Origin: Phoronis australis | Taxonomy: Eukaryota; Phoronida; Phoronidae | DNA: 45,408 nucleotides | NCBI GenBank assembly: GCA_002633005.1 | Contig: NMRA01001162.1 | Span: 1-45,408, forward strand | Direction of reading: 5' to 3' | Part shown: one piece after another, positions 1-11,600 of the stretch | How the letters are laid out: every line of letters starts with the position of its first letter | How positions within the stretch are numbered: position 1 is the stretch's first letter | Program-made: the position numbers and the translations under genes | Notes under the pieces: generated by a model | What the model was told of the DNA's origin: nothing | Seen by the model: the letters and a program-made list of their open reading frames with translations, nothing else | Databases searched by the model: none

Positions 1-312
1 AGTGGAGATGAACGAATAGTTTCCTTCTCTGTCTGAGGGGTGTCTACCGTTAACTATGTGCGTACCATATACTGCACAAAACTTGGCAAGTTCTTTGCCA
101 AAGTAATTAGATTTCGCATCTTGGTTGTTTCTTGGTTTGTCAAAATTATTTTAAACATAACAACAGTCGCTATTGGTAAGGACACTGATATGCGTGATAT
201 CGTCATCTGGGATGTAGTTGAACTAGAACTGAACCTCCAAAGTGATGCTTGTTCAGTTCACAAAATTCTAACTTGCAATGAACTCAACACGAGACTTATA
301 CAAGTACAGTAG
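1..312 (-). mobile_element. LINE endonuclease fragment, same family as right end of window
   Basis: On the minus strand, positions 149-1 translate to part of an apurinic-type endonuclease domain of a non-LTR retrotransposon, with local motifs such as NGRHPSDREGNYSFIST. Bases 1-149 match 45260-45408 with 7 mismatches (about 95% identity), and that right-hand copy continues into the catalytic SDH motif and then into a reverse transcriptase. Upstream in the reading direction (150-312) the same frame goes on but carries several stops, so this copy is decayed or reaches its boundary near 310. Its reverse transcriptase would lie left of the window. Confidence 0.75.
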
Positions 313-404
313 CATTGAAAATCATGCACCTTGTTCCGCGTTACGGAAGATTAAAAGAAACGCAATCATATAAACACCACGTACAGCACACATCACAATT
401 TTTT

Positions 405-565
405 GTCCGACCGGTCGTCTACGAGTCGACGATTGGCCGTCCGACCGGTCGGCTAATTTTTAGCCGACCCGGCAGCCGGCTGCAGTGCCGACTCATAAGG
501 TGACCCACCAGCCGACTCCACAGCAGACCCTTATTTGCCGACTGGCCACCAGCCGACCCGCCAGT
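405..565. repeat. GCCGAC/GTCGGC-rich cluster with hairpin
   Basis: A GC-rich island in AT-rich sequence, with many copies of GCCGAC, its complement GTCGGC and CCGACCGG. Arms GGTCGGCTAA (447-456) and TTAGCCGACC (460-469) form a perfect 10-bp inverted repeat with a 3-base loop. No coding potential is convincing. It may be a degenerate minisatellite or a remnant of a foldback element. Confidence 0.6.
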
Positions 566-569
566 CGGC

Positions 570-1290
570 TGCTATTTTCAAGCTAGACAAGCAGTTGCGT
601 AATAGGCTGTCAGGCTGATACCGCTTTGCGTGCAGATACATATTCGTCGCGGTACAGGGTCAAATAAATTAACCTAGTTTTACTGTGTTTCCATTACATG
701 AGTTCACATCGGTTGTGTTCATTGACNCGTCCCGTGGGCGACCCTGTTAGAATTTCTTAATAAAAAAACAAAAAGATGGCCACTTGCATGTTGTCAATGG
801 CCTTCTTCAAAGGCGAGGCCCCTAAATATGAAAATATCTATATTTTTCAAATATCAGGAAATGCGCCGCAATTGATGTTATCTGTCAGGTCATCAATTGT
901 GGTATACAGTTTCGAAAAAAAAAATAAAGCGAAAGATGTCTCCGCTATCTCTTACCATAGAGGGGCCTCTTGAAAAATATAGTTATGCATTCGCAAAATT
1001 GACAGATTGAATCTAAACATCCATTAAATTAGTACGCTCTGCAAAAGCTTCGCTTTACAAATTCTGTCTTGCGTTTAGACGATCTGTGCTGCAAAAGCTA
1101 AGACATTAACGACAGTGTCCTGGCCAGGGTTCTCAAAAGGTAAACCTTGCACTGATGCAGATTTGTTAAATATTCTCTTGAGTTTTCTCTTTTATCCGTT
1201 TTTCGCAGTCTTTATTTTCTCGACTGTCCCTGGCACCTCGCCTACATGTATGTGGGTTGCCGCGGTTTAACCCAGACGCCTGAAAATTTT
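570..1290. other. no recognisable gene; single-N join at 727
   Basis: I see no gene, RNA or clear repeat here. The short open frame at 776-973 has no recognisable motif and ordinary low-complexity composition. A single N at 727 sits between unlike sequences and probably marks a contig join. Confidence 0.5.
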
Positions 1291-1293
1291 TGC

Positions 1294-1331
1294 GGGGGCC
1301 CGTGCCCCCTCGCTTCCCCCCCCCTCCCCCC
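1294..1331 (-). other. C-rich tract; G-quadruplex-capable on minus strand
   Basis: C-runs of 3, 5, 9 and 6 bases occur within 33 bases (1299-1331), preceded by a run of five G (1294-1298). Read on the minus strand this gives four G-runs with short loops, a standard G-quadruplex pattern, and an i-motif pattern on the plus strand. No function is implied. Confidence 0.6.
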
Positions 1332-1339
1332 GCTTCCTA

Positions 1340-3060
1340 CAGCCCTGGAACTGTATGCAAATTTACTGTCACATTTCAAATTCCCTGGTTGTTGATACGT
1401 TTTATGCATATTGTATGAAAAGTTTCACATCTAGAGTGCGAAATTATGCTTCCACCTGACGATATCATTTAGCTTTTTTAATTTTACCACACCGTCAGCA
1501 ATTCAACATAAAGTTTACGTTGGTGCAATTTCACGCATTTCGTATTTGTAGGTTGATTCGATTTTACCACCTTTCAATAGGTGAACAAAAGTTGATAAAC
1601 CGATTAGAAAACTGCCACGTTTTCCCCGTGTGTGGGTGGGCGTAGGTTGTTACAGGCGGTGCTAATACCTTTCGATGCGACGATAGACTGAAGACTGGTT
1701 CGAATTAATCATTTTATTAATCTCGACCGTACGTTCACAAGCCTACTCAAACAAAACGTCCGAGGTAACGTCTGTTTTATGCTCCAGCCAATGCTGCGAA
1801 GCCTTGACTTGGGATGAACTTCTGAGACACGTTCAGCGACTGTTACGCTCACTGATACAAATAATTTGCTGTCTTTATAGTTCACTCTATTGACGCTCGC
1901 TCCAACTGCTGATTCTCTTCACAGCAAATCTTTAACTGCTTAACTGCTTTTCGTCTGCGTTTCCAAGCCCCAATTTTACCCGACAAACAATACGTTGTCG
2001 TGTAAAACTTATTTTAGTCTATAGCTCAAGAAACTGCGTGATAAGAATGGTGATACGATGTTGATAAGGCGTGTGCAATTCTGCCAGCCGTTATGTAGCT
2101 CGAAAAGTATATACCGTCATTTTTTGGGCATCTCCTAAGCAGAAATGTGATTTCGAAAGGTTTAAACTATGTATCAAACTGTGCGAACGGCCACGTACAC
2201 GAGCACCTGAACTTGGCAATGTTGCTTGATCTCGAAGGTTAAACACATATATATTTGTTCCAAGATACACACTTTTCAGTTTGGTGGCTGTAATGTTAGC
2301 TTATCTGATTTTGACACCAGAGTTTCACTCGTCCGGCCGCCTTTGTCTCGGCACCTACTGGATCTCAGCACTGTAGTCTAGCGATAGTCTTGGGAAATTG
2401 TTTTTATATTTTTACTGTTTTTCAGTTATTTCTACCTATAGACATCGTTTTGTTACGCAGCAGAGGTACATTTTTGACATTAATTTATCCGTAAGCTGGC
2501 GTTCAACGAGACTTTTTTTTCCAAAATTGAGAGTTTCGATTGGCACAGGGAGGGGCACTGGAACCCAAAGCCTTGTTTGAGCTGTTGTCACGAAAAAATA
2601 AACAGTTGAATTACTTTCTGATGAGAACCTCTAGTATACACTTCGCCTGAAGAGTTGCAAAGAGCTCATTTTGAAGTTGTTTGATATTTAGATTTATGAA
2701 GCTTTATAAAGGAATTTGGGTTATTTTTGTAATTAGCCATTTTTGCCACTACACCAGACTTGTCATTTGTTGTAACCATACCGCAGTTTAATTATCATAC
2801 TACGTTTAAAAATAATTGCAAGTTACCTTTATGCAGTAAAACTACAAAAAATGCGAAGTTCGTCAGAAGGTATGTTGCAATTACATGTGCGTGCATTAAT
2901 TTGACTTGGACACAGCCCTAGACCTACCGGAGCTAACTGGTTACCTTGTGTAATTGAACTATAAACCTGAATTTTTTTATCGAAATATTTCGTTAGAAAA
3001 TTAGAAAAGCGTAAACAGTGTTATCGACTTGACCTATTTTACACGGGCAGTTGCGACCTA
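1340..3060. other. non-coding, nothing recognised
   Basis: AT-rich sequence without a supportable gene. Open frames are at most about 60 codons and show no motif. Confidence 0.5.
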
Positions 3061-3179
3061 CTTTTCATTTGGCGGATTTTAGCAGACGACAGAATAAAAA
3101 TATCGGTGAATCTTCACTGAATTTGATGTAAGGATCTTAAAATCTATGGCATCGTACAGCTAATTCGATTTTAAGGTAC

Positions 3180-3467
3180 ACATCCAACTGACTTTACATG
3201 ACCATATCTCATCAGTGGCCTTGTTATTTGTCAGGTGAACGTTAACCCCGTGTGGGGTTCTTTGGATATTTGCTGGCTCCGAAATACTTTTCCTCGAACA
3301 CTTATTTTTTCATCGTCACTTTTGAGAATTCCCACGTCATACATGTAGGATTCTTTGCTGAAAATCATCGCCTGTTGTCTTTGTCGAAGCGTTTTCGGAT
3401 AGTGCAAACAACCATCATCGATTCCACTAGGAACGTCGTTTAGCGACAATATATTTGCTTCTGACAT
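3180..3467 (-). pseudogene. fragment resembling mobile-element SWIM-type zinc-finger protein
   Basis: A minus-strand frame starts with ATG at 3467 and reads 78 codons to 3231. Segments such as SYMYDVGILKSDDE and VRGKVFRSQQISKEPH resemble the region just upstream of the SWIM zinc finger in proteins carried by invertebrate transposable elements. A one-step frameshift near 3240 continues the similarity (VNVHLTNNKATDEIWSCK), reaching the first cysteine expected of a CxC...CxH SWIM motif, after which similarity stops. This is recognition by eye from family memory. It is a fragment with no paired cysteines visible, so it could not form a complete finger. Confidence 0.35.
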
Positions 3468-3479
3468 CTTGTTTGCTTA

Positions 3480-5280
3480 TCGGGTGTCACGTGATTTTTT
3501 CGCTACTGGGCGGAGCTTGCGATAGGTCAGTTATCAAAAGTACTTCTACCAGTCTGGTCTTGGTCTGACCCCAACAAATAGATTGACGAAATTGTTGAAT
3601 TATTTTGCGACTTACTGTAGCAAATTATAATCAAATATCTTTATCATCTTACAGCTGGGAGGATAGGATTGCTGGAAACAGACCCCTGTGATTAACTCTA
3701 ATACTGTTTATTGTTATTGTTCAATGATATCTCAGGACTTATACCCTCAAGGTATAATTATAAACTATTTGTATTTGTATTTGTATAGAACGGCCTGTGA
3801 AGGGAAGACTTTATTAAACAATCCTCTAGCTCCTAAGGTAACTCACCTGATCAGTCCATACGCTTAGCTGCAGCATTGTTTTCAGACCAGTTACGATTTT
3901 TTATAGGGACATTCATTACTAATTATATTGTTATTATCTACGTGAATATAAAGAATTATCTGCAGTAATCCCTGGAAGCAAGTTATAGTATGGTTCTCTG
4001 CGGTATTAAGCCGAGGCGACTCATTTTCGAGGCCGGTTTCGCACACTCCCAGAACTTCAATAACTCGCCACAGAAGTGATCGCAGTCTTTGTTATCTAAT
4101 GTCTCGTTTGGAACAATAGATGTAGGAACGCGTCAAAATCCCTTGAATGGTTACTATACATGTACAGGAAGTCAACTCCTGCGACTGAGCTAGCTAGACC
4201 AGATCGCCTATTAGCGCCCGTGAGCTCATTACATGAAAACATTTTTGACCCAGCTTTTATTTCAAACCGGCACTTATTTAAAACCAGGCGCATATTCAAG
4301 AAGCTGTGCCAGTTTTGCAGACCCAGTGCCCACTTATGACCAGTAAGTTCCTAGCTGTATTCAACAGCATGGTGTCAATGAGCATTGTTTTGAAAAGTGT
4401 TCGTTTCCCTTGTCGTTTTTAAAACAACTTTTACGTCACTTTGAATTTTCAACACTTTCAACGCACCTACGCATTGATTTCCATTCATGATGTTGTCTTA
4501 CATTTAGTTAACAATAGGCCTTAGACTATCCAGTAAAACAGTACGCTGTGGTCAGAGTTGTAGTTTCAGTTATTCTTGAATAGACGCCTGGGCTCTTATT
4601 TGAGACCCGGAGCTTAATTATTTTAAAATGGTGTTTTTAACTGGCCTTTTCCCTTGCTTTTTCGATACCGACGCTTCTAACGGACCGGCCACAATGTACA
4701 CCACATCACTGCATCATGCTTTAAAGCATTATTTTTGCAGAGGAATGTAAACCATGGATATCAGACATGTGATGCCGTGCAAGCAGACGATTGAAGCTAG
4801 CTACTACCAATGAGTTATGTATATCTTATTGGCTACAACCAACATTAGCTAAATCAGTTTTAGTCAATAATGAACAATAAGTAAAGCAAACGACCATCAT
4901 TACTGTTTTTAAAATTGAAAAGTAAATATTAGCAGTCTTTGAATTGTTTAAAATCAAAGCTTCATAGGAGAAATTAGCTGATAGTTTATTACAGCATCGC
5001 GCCCCGCCACGAGCATCAATTTGTGAATCCGTTAACACTGGTTAGTCGCAGTCTGGCTCAGACTCACGAACCGTAGGCGTTCGAGTAGCAAAACCTCAAC
5101 TGTTATTGTATACTAAGAGTTGTTTCATGAATCTCAGCTCCTTTTAGGTATAAACCTGTATCCATGTTCCGTGTAATAGTAAGTTTCTTGCAAATCTCTG
5201 TTGGTCTCGTGACGAAAAGCTAATCGCCGAAGTCCTTTGGACATTGCAGGCTCGTGAAAATACACGGTCGGGGCCAAAGG
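3480..5280. other. upstream region of the CAP gene; no gene recognised
   Basis: Non-coding sequence with a short (ATTTGT)n run around 3767-3786. Two related fragments near 4262-4295 and 4585-4612 share a GGCGC/CTTATTT-like pattern typical of degenerate minisatellites. A weak tRNA-like box pair around 5053-5090 was judged insufficient. Confidence 0.45.
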
Positions 5281-5287
5281 CTTGTAG

Positions 5288-5321
5288 TATATAAACACGT
5301 GCATCTTCCCGTACTAGTACG
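5288..5321 (+). promoter_or_regulatory. TATA box, E-box and palindrome of the CAP gene promoter
   Basis: TATATAAA at 5288-5295 is immediately followed by the palindromic E-box CACGTG (5296-5301) and a 12-bp palindrome CGTACTAGTACG (5310-5321). A TATA-directed start would fall near 5318-5325, leaving a roughly 90-base 5' leader without an upstream ATG before the start codon at 5412. The spacing makes this a plausible core promoter. Confidence 0.65.
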
Positions 5322-5411
5322 TGACAAAGTGTAACAACCGAGAGACAGAGCTGTTTATTACTCCATTGAGTGACTTCACAGTGTTTAGCGAGGCATTTCT
5401 ATCGGTCAAAA

Positions 5412-5627
5412 ATGAAAGTTGTTGCCGTGATGTTTATTTTTGCGTTGTGTTTTCCTGCCGTTCTGGCGAGCGCGGTATGGGCTTCGAGGGCCACAGACGA
5501 CACAATTGACAATTGCAAAAAGACCGAGCCGGTAACGTTGTCTGATCAAGAAGAACAACAAATCGTTGATGCTCACAACCAATTGCGGCAAACCCTAGAA
5601 ACAGATAAGGTGAAGTTCAAAAAAATT
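5412..5627 (+). CDS. CAP gene exon 1: signal peptide and start of CAP domain
   Basis: The ATG at 5412 opens a 72-codon exon ending in phase 0 at the donor GTAAGT (5628). Residues 1-20 form a typical signal peptide: a basic residue, a hydrophobic core and small residues at the cleavage end (VLASA). Residues 51-60, IVDAHNQLRQ, are the characteristic first helix of CAP proteins. An ATG in another frame at 5370 overlaps but lacks splice and family support. Confidence 0.88.
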
Positions 5628-8600
5628 GTAAGTATGTCTTAATTTTGATTTGGTACAGAAAAATTTAGCTGAAAAGCGCATGCATGACCTTAGAAAAGTA
5701 GCAAAACTTGAGATTTCGTTAGGTCGATCGAAACTTTTGAGTTTAAAAGTCTGAGTAATTCCCTTTTATCAGAAGTCCAAATACTTCTGAGCTTAACTGA
5801 AGTTAATGTTATTTTGTAGTTAAATGTTATTGTTAGTTGTGCACCACCTCCTAAAATGACCGCCGTAGTGAGTGTCTGCTTACTTTGCCATAGGTAATGA
5901 AGTTTTCCGGATATCACGCCCACTTGAAAAAGTTTAGTAGTAAAATTAGACAAATGCAAACACACAAAGATACCGAATATTTGTTTTTGTGATATATTTT
6001 GACTGAAAATTGAAATTAATGTACAGGAACAATGTCTTTTGAACAGTGGTGTGTTTTCTGTGAAAAACACATTATATACGGCTAGTAGAGTGGGTACCCG
6101 TAGTGCATGTTTCTGCCGCCATTCACTTAATCTACGGTTCACTCCCAAAAATTAAAAATAGACAACAATTATTTTGTACTCACTAAATTTTTGAAAATGT
6201 TTGGAGTGGTGTTAAATGAAACGGAAAGAGTTTCTTTAAGTGAGTGTTTGAACTGCTGGTTTAAGACATGCTGTAGAATAAAAAAAATCAGCAGATTCTT
6301 GTCCAAACGGCGAGACCTTGAAAAATGTTTGATTAAAGGCAAGTTTAAAGAGCTTTGCAAATTCTATGACCTGCACATACGATAACACGTATGTCACTTT
6401 AGAAATAAAAGTGTGGTTCAAATACAGTTAAGGAAGTTTAAATACCTACAAAGTCGAAGTTACGAATTTCTAAATGGTATATTGCCACTTATCTCTTTGC
6501 TGATGCATATAGACTTTTCGTTAAGTGCGTTGGCACAAATTTGCTGGCGAATGTTCCTTTAATTCCCAGACCCTGAGTCTATCAAAATTCTTTCCATCTC
6601 TCCGTTCTCATGTCTTTCTCCTGTTTTGTTTACAGTTGAACCCATGCTTGTATTTTAGCATTTGTAGGAGTTGCCTCACATTTCTTCTGGAAACACCCAT
6701 CTGACGGACGATTGCAGCAACGTTACTCCTATTTTGCTATTTTACGAGTTGAAAGATGCATTTTTCTTTCCAAAAACGACAGAGCCCTCAATTCCTCGAT
6801 TTTGGGGCCGAATATCGGCCCTATTCCCCTCTCAAAAATATTTGAAAAATAACGCGAAATTCGGAAATTCCCCCACGAGGCCTAAAACTTCCACTAGTTT
6901 CTCTCCGGAGTTCAAATCACCTGTAAGCACACAGGCGACAATTTGAAAGAACACAAAATGCTACGTGAGACAGAGCCTATGAGAGCTTGCAACAGGGCGG
7001 GGGTGCTATTGATGGTGATCGGGAGGTAGATTTTTCCCCTCGCTCTGCGAAAATATTTCTCTCTCAGAAGGCTCAGACACCTTTCCCCTCGGATGAGCGA
7101 GGTCCATGAAGAAACATGTTAACTATGCCTGCTTTGTCCAGTTAACTGAAACTGAGCTCTAAAACAAGGTTATGCTTAGGACGAACGAATTCGGTATTTT
7201 AATTTTAAAATTCAACAATGAAAAATCAACTGTTAGTCCCGGTAGTCTCTACCTCACCAGGACCTATGCTATATGCTTGATGTTAATATTCTTTATGAAC
7301 AAATTTCACCACATGTGACTAATTGCACATGGCATCAAAATGCGAGGAGTTACCACTGTCGAATATATCTTCAACTCGTCAACAATACGAGCAGATGACC
7401 TGGTTCGTGTAGAAAGCTTTTTTATTAACAATTTCCAAGAAGAAACGTAACCCTGCATTCAGCATGAAACCTAATCCGTAACACTGCGATCGCCGCAATT
7501 TGGTCACACTTACTTTTCATGTTTCGAACCTTGTTTTCCGAAAAAAACTGATACCCTTTCATCAGACAACTCTTTGGTGCATTGACTTGTTCTCTAATGT
7601 ATTTTTTACGACTCTGTGGTTAATTATCGACACATTTTAAAGATTTAATATCCAGCTTGGACTAGAAAGACCGACCATTTAACTCACGCAATGTCATCTT
7701 CCTCTTTGATTATCGCTGTGAGCCTCGCTTTGGATTTTAATGTCCGCCTCGTCGATTAGGTATTGCCACAGGTCGTGGGTCGAGGGGTACGTGGATCATT
7801 GGGGTTGTGGGTTGAGGGGATCGTGCGTAGGGTGATGTGGGAATCAAGGGGGTTTTAGAACAATCCGTTTCGGGAAGAAACCTCGTTCGCAGTTTCCTTT
7901 CCATCAGCAACTCAGGTGCGCTAAATAAATTGCGTAGTGTTGTCGAAGGCAAGAACATAGAATTAATGATCCATTTGTAAATTTGTTTTGACCGTTCCAC
8001 GTCCATATTTTCTTGCGGGTATGATATCCCGGAATTGCTCATGCTAATAGTAAACCCACACGACGAAGTACAGTGTAAGCGGTTTACGCTTGGATTTAGC
8101 ACATTGTGACTCACTGTCAGTGACTAACTCATAAGGTATAGACCCTATTCACGCCGACAGGAGGCGCGTTCCAAAACGAGGCTCGCTACGATAGCTCTGG
8201 TGGCTTATCCGCGTAGTTGTACTCCGCGTTGCACGAACAGCTAGAAAAATACGGACACTCAACTGTTCCGTTTTTTTTGTCCAACGACAGTCAGGATTTT
8301 CCCGTCAGACATTCGCACTCCTGAACTGCCAAATGGAATCTGGGAGAATTTTAGGGGAGGGCATGGCCCACTTGTCTCCCCTCTAAATCCGCCGCTGTGT
8401 TCTGTCCAGTCAAATGAAATTGAGCTCTGAAATGATGTTATGCTTTGGACGAAAGAATAAGGTGTTTTAAGTTTAAAATTCAGATTGATCGAGATTGATA
8501 TTTGAAAATTAAAACACATGAAATAGACGTAATTATTAAAACCAAGAAAGCAAAACTGATGGTCATATGAGTTTTATTTTCAATTGTGAGCCTGGTTTTT

Positions 8601-11600
8601 TAATCGTGATCAAAATTTATATTTAATAACATTAAGTATTATTTCAGATCAATGACAAATCAACTGTTAGTCCCGGTAGTGCGTACCTAACCAGAATCTA
8701 GGCTATGCTTGAAGCTAATAGGCCTACTCTTGATCAACAAATTAAACCAGATGTGACTAATTGCACATGACAGCAAAATGCTATGAGCCACCACTGTCAA
8801 ATATATCTTCAACTCGTCAACAATACGACCAAATGACCTGGTTCGTGTAGAAAGAATTTTTATCAGGAATTTATTTGAAGAAAAGTAACCCTGCATTCAG
8901 CATGATACCTAATCCTTAACACTACGATCGCCGCAATATGGTCATGTTTACTATTTCATGTTTCGAACCTAGTTTTCCGGAAAAAAACTTATATCCTTTC
9001 GTCAGACAACTCTTTGGTGAATTGACTTGGTCTTTAACTTATTTTTCTACTTCTCTGTGGTTAATTATTGACAATTTTTTAAGATTTAATATCCAGGTTG
9101 GACTCCAAAGAGCGGCCATTTAACTCACGCAATGTAAATTTCCACTTTGTTTATCGCAGCGAGCCTCGCTTTGGATTTTAATGTCCGCCGCTTGAATTGG
9201 GCCTATACCATAGGAAGCAACAATAGAATCCAAGTAATAAAAACGTTAACAGGCTCATCCCATGTGGAATTATTGCCAAATGGGACTGCAACTCAAGTTG
9301 CAGGTACATGTAATGCATACAAGCGCCATTTTCGAATTTCAAATTGAGGGTTGAGCAACTAAATTAACTCGGAAGCGTTTTCTTGAGCCGTTGATAGCTT
9401 CGTCATTCTAGTTGGTAACGGAAATTGAATCCTGTTGCGGTAAGGAATATTGTCAGACAAATTTTAAGAGTAAAAGACACAATTCAATACTGGTTTTAGC
9501 ACGAAATGCACATTGAAAAAACGTCTTATGCGTGTGGTACACGTAGGATTCAAAGAAGTGTTTTATTTCATAATGCTACTGAATTTTCCAAAATCAAATC
9601 ATTTTGTCACGAAATTGTCGGCGACGTAAGAGTCCTGCAACTTGTGCATGTCAACTCTATTCGTTTCTGTTCTTTGTAGGAATGGGACGACATGTTAGCA
9701 GGTCGCGCACAACTGACTGCAAACACGTGTGAACTAAGACACAGCTATCACCAATAGTAAGTAGTCCTATGCTGTTTTTGATTCCATAACGATTTACCAT
9801 TAATTTCATTTCCCCAAGACTGATCCCAAATGTCAGACTAGAAACGTTCTGAGGACCGTTTCATGGTAGTTTCACCGTTTTATCCCAGACTGTGATCTGA
9901 CACACAGTTTAAATTTGTCCACGGATATTGACGCCAATTTATTACTTAATCGCTGAAACAAATAATGATATGCCGACTTTGTCAATCTGCAAATCTTTGC
10001 TTTAACTTGGAAAGAACTTACAAAATTTATTGAATCGGCAACATAGGCGTAGTTAACAGACAGAAATGTGACCAAAGTTGGCTTAATTTTATTTCAAGTT
10101 ACTTGCACAACCGAAAACCTAATGTCGACATTGTCTTCATGGAATTATTTTTTCTAAAATTTCACCATTTGTCTTGAAAGCACAAATTAAGGTCTTAACT
10201 CAGACAAAACTTTAGTCTTGAACTATTAAACCTCCAACCACTTTCCACGAAACGATTCAACCGGGACACATCTTGAACTTTCTGTTGCTCACTTTACAAA
10301 AACATTGCACTGTTATAATAGTTAAAATGAACTTATGCCATGTTTTGAGCTTATTTTAGGTTTTCATTATCATTATCCCTAAGATTCTCCTTCAGTTATC
10401 TTTAACTTAAATGTTGACTTATACACGATCTTACGCATTGCCAGTCGCAGAAATGTCACATGTGTACACCGAAGACCCGTCCAGCCTGTATGCCAATATA
10501 TCTGCCAAGGCCCATGTCACAAATTGAATTAGGTTTCTATTTACAATGTGCCCGAACGTCTGTTACATAAAAGGAATCATTCTTTATTCAGATTAGTTCA
10601 CACCAAAATCACTGTACAGGTAATTACAACCTTGTAGCTCGTAAGATTGTATAGCTGCTCTTTCCGATTCATTTTAAAAAATTCCCCATAAAATTAAGTT
10701 CAGCTTAAATTGGTTTAATCACAGCATGTTCTCAAATGATGCTCTTTCACCACAGCTTCATTTTTTCAACGTAACCAGAATTTTGAAGTTCTGTGTCCTG
10801 AGTCTAATCTTTGAAAGCTAACTTGAAATTATAACTGTTTAATAGGATCTCAAGATAAATATCAGCAGTTTAGTTCCTAGTTGTCGAATTCTTAATCGAA
10901 AGAAGTGAAAAAAATCGGTGGACTATGCATCACCCTTTCCTAATAAGCGAAATTTGTTTGTTCAGTTACTGCCCAGGAGTGTCGTACTTGTCATCGAAAC
11001 CGAGTGGACAGAACTACTTGCGATATGGTTCCACTGCCGTCAATCGCACGATTAACTTTGCAGCAGAAGTTCGCGGTTGGTGGGAAGAGAAGTCTCAGTA
11101 CAACTATATTACAGACACGTGTGATCCTGGTAGAATATGCGGGCACTACTTGCAGGTGCGTATGATTACTTGGCACACGTCCGCAAATGCTGGTTATTTT
11201 GTTACGTAACATTCAATTACAAAAATTGCCATATACAAACGAAAGAGTATCCAAAGGGATCTTTCACAGAGTCCAAGAGTGGGGCATACAGCTACTAGTA
11301 AAGAGTGTAATAAAAACTTTTAAATTAAAAAAAAACTTCGGAATCCTCAAACGTGATTTCGTTATTGTACATGTATCGGACCATTACGAAAATTCGTTTG
11401 ACGTTTTAGCAACCCAAGAAAGCACTCTTTCAACAAACCAATGTTCAGCTCAAACACAATTAAATGGCCGTCATTGACAACTTCTAACCAATTTTGTGAA
11501 GTGGACATCAATCTGGGAATTGTTATTCATGAGCGACCTTACTCGGTTATAATACACACAATCACCCACGCTCATACATGCTACAGAAACAAGTTTTATT

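Larger units (their letters stand above)
5628..9679 (+). other. CAP gene intron 1
   Basis: A 4052-base intron, GTAAGT to TTTGTAG. It contains a diverged tandem duplication (7135-7747 and 8403-9189), a G-rich quadruplex-capable stretch (7776-7853), and otherwise sequence in which I recognise nothing. Minus-strand open frames at 5690-6148 and 7737-8114 have no recognisable motifs. Confidence 0.8.

Noticed and set aside
5041-5100. tRNA gene or tRNA-derived SINE
   Set aside because: TGGCTCAG and GCGTTCGAG resemble A and B boxes, but the spacing is too short and no cloverleaf stems pair.
5370-5642. 90-codon frame starting at 5370 as the true start of the CAP protein
   Set aside because: The ATG at 5412 in the same frame gives a clean signal peptide; residues before it are polar and lie in the 5' leader, and the frame's last codons are intron.
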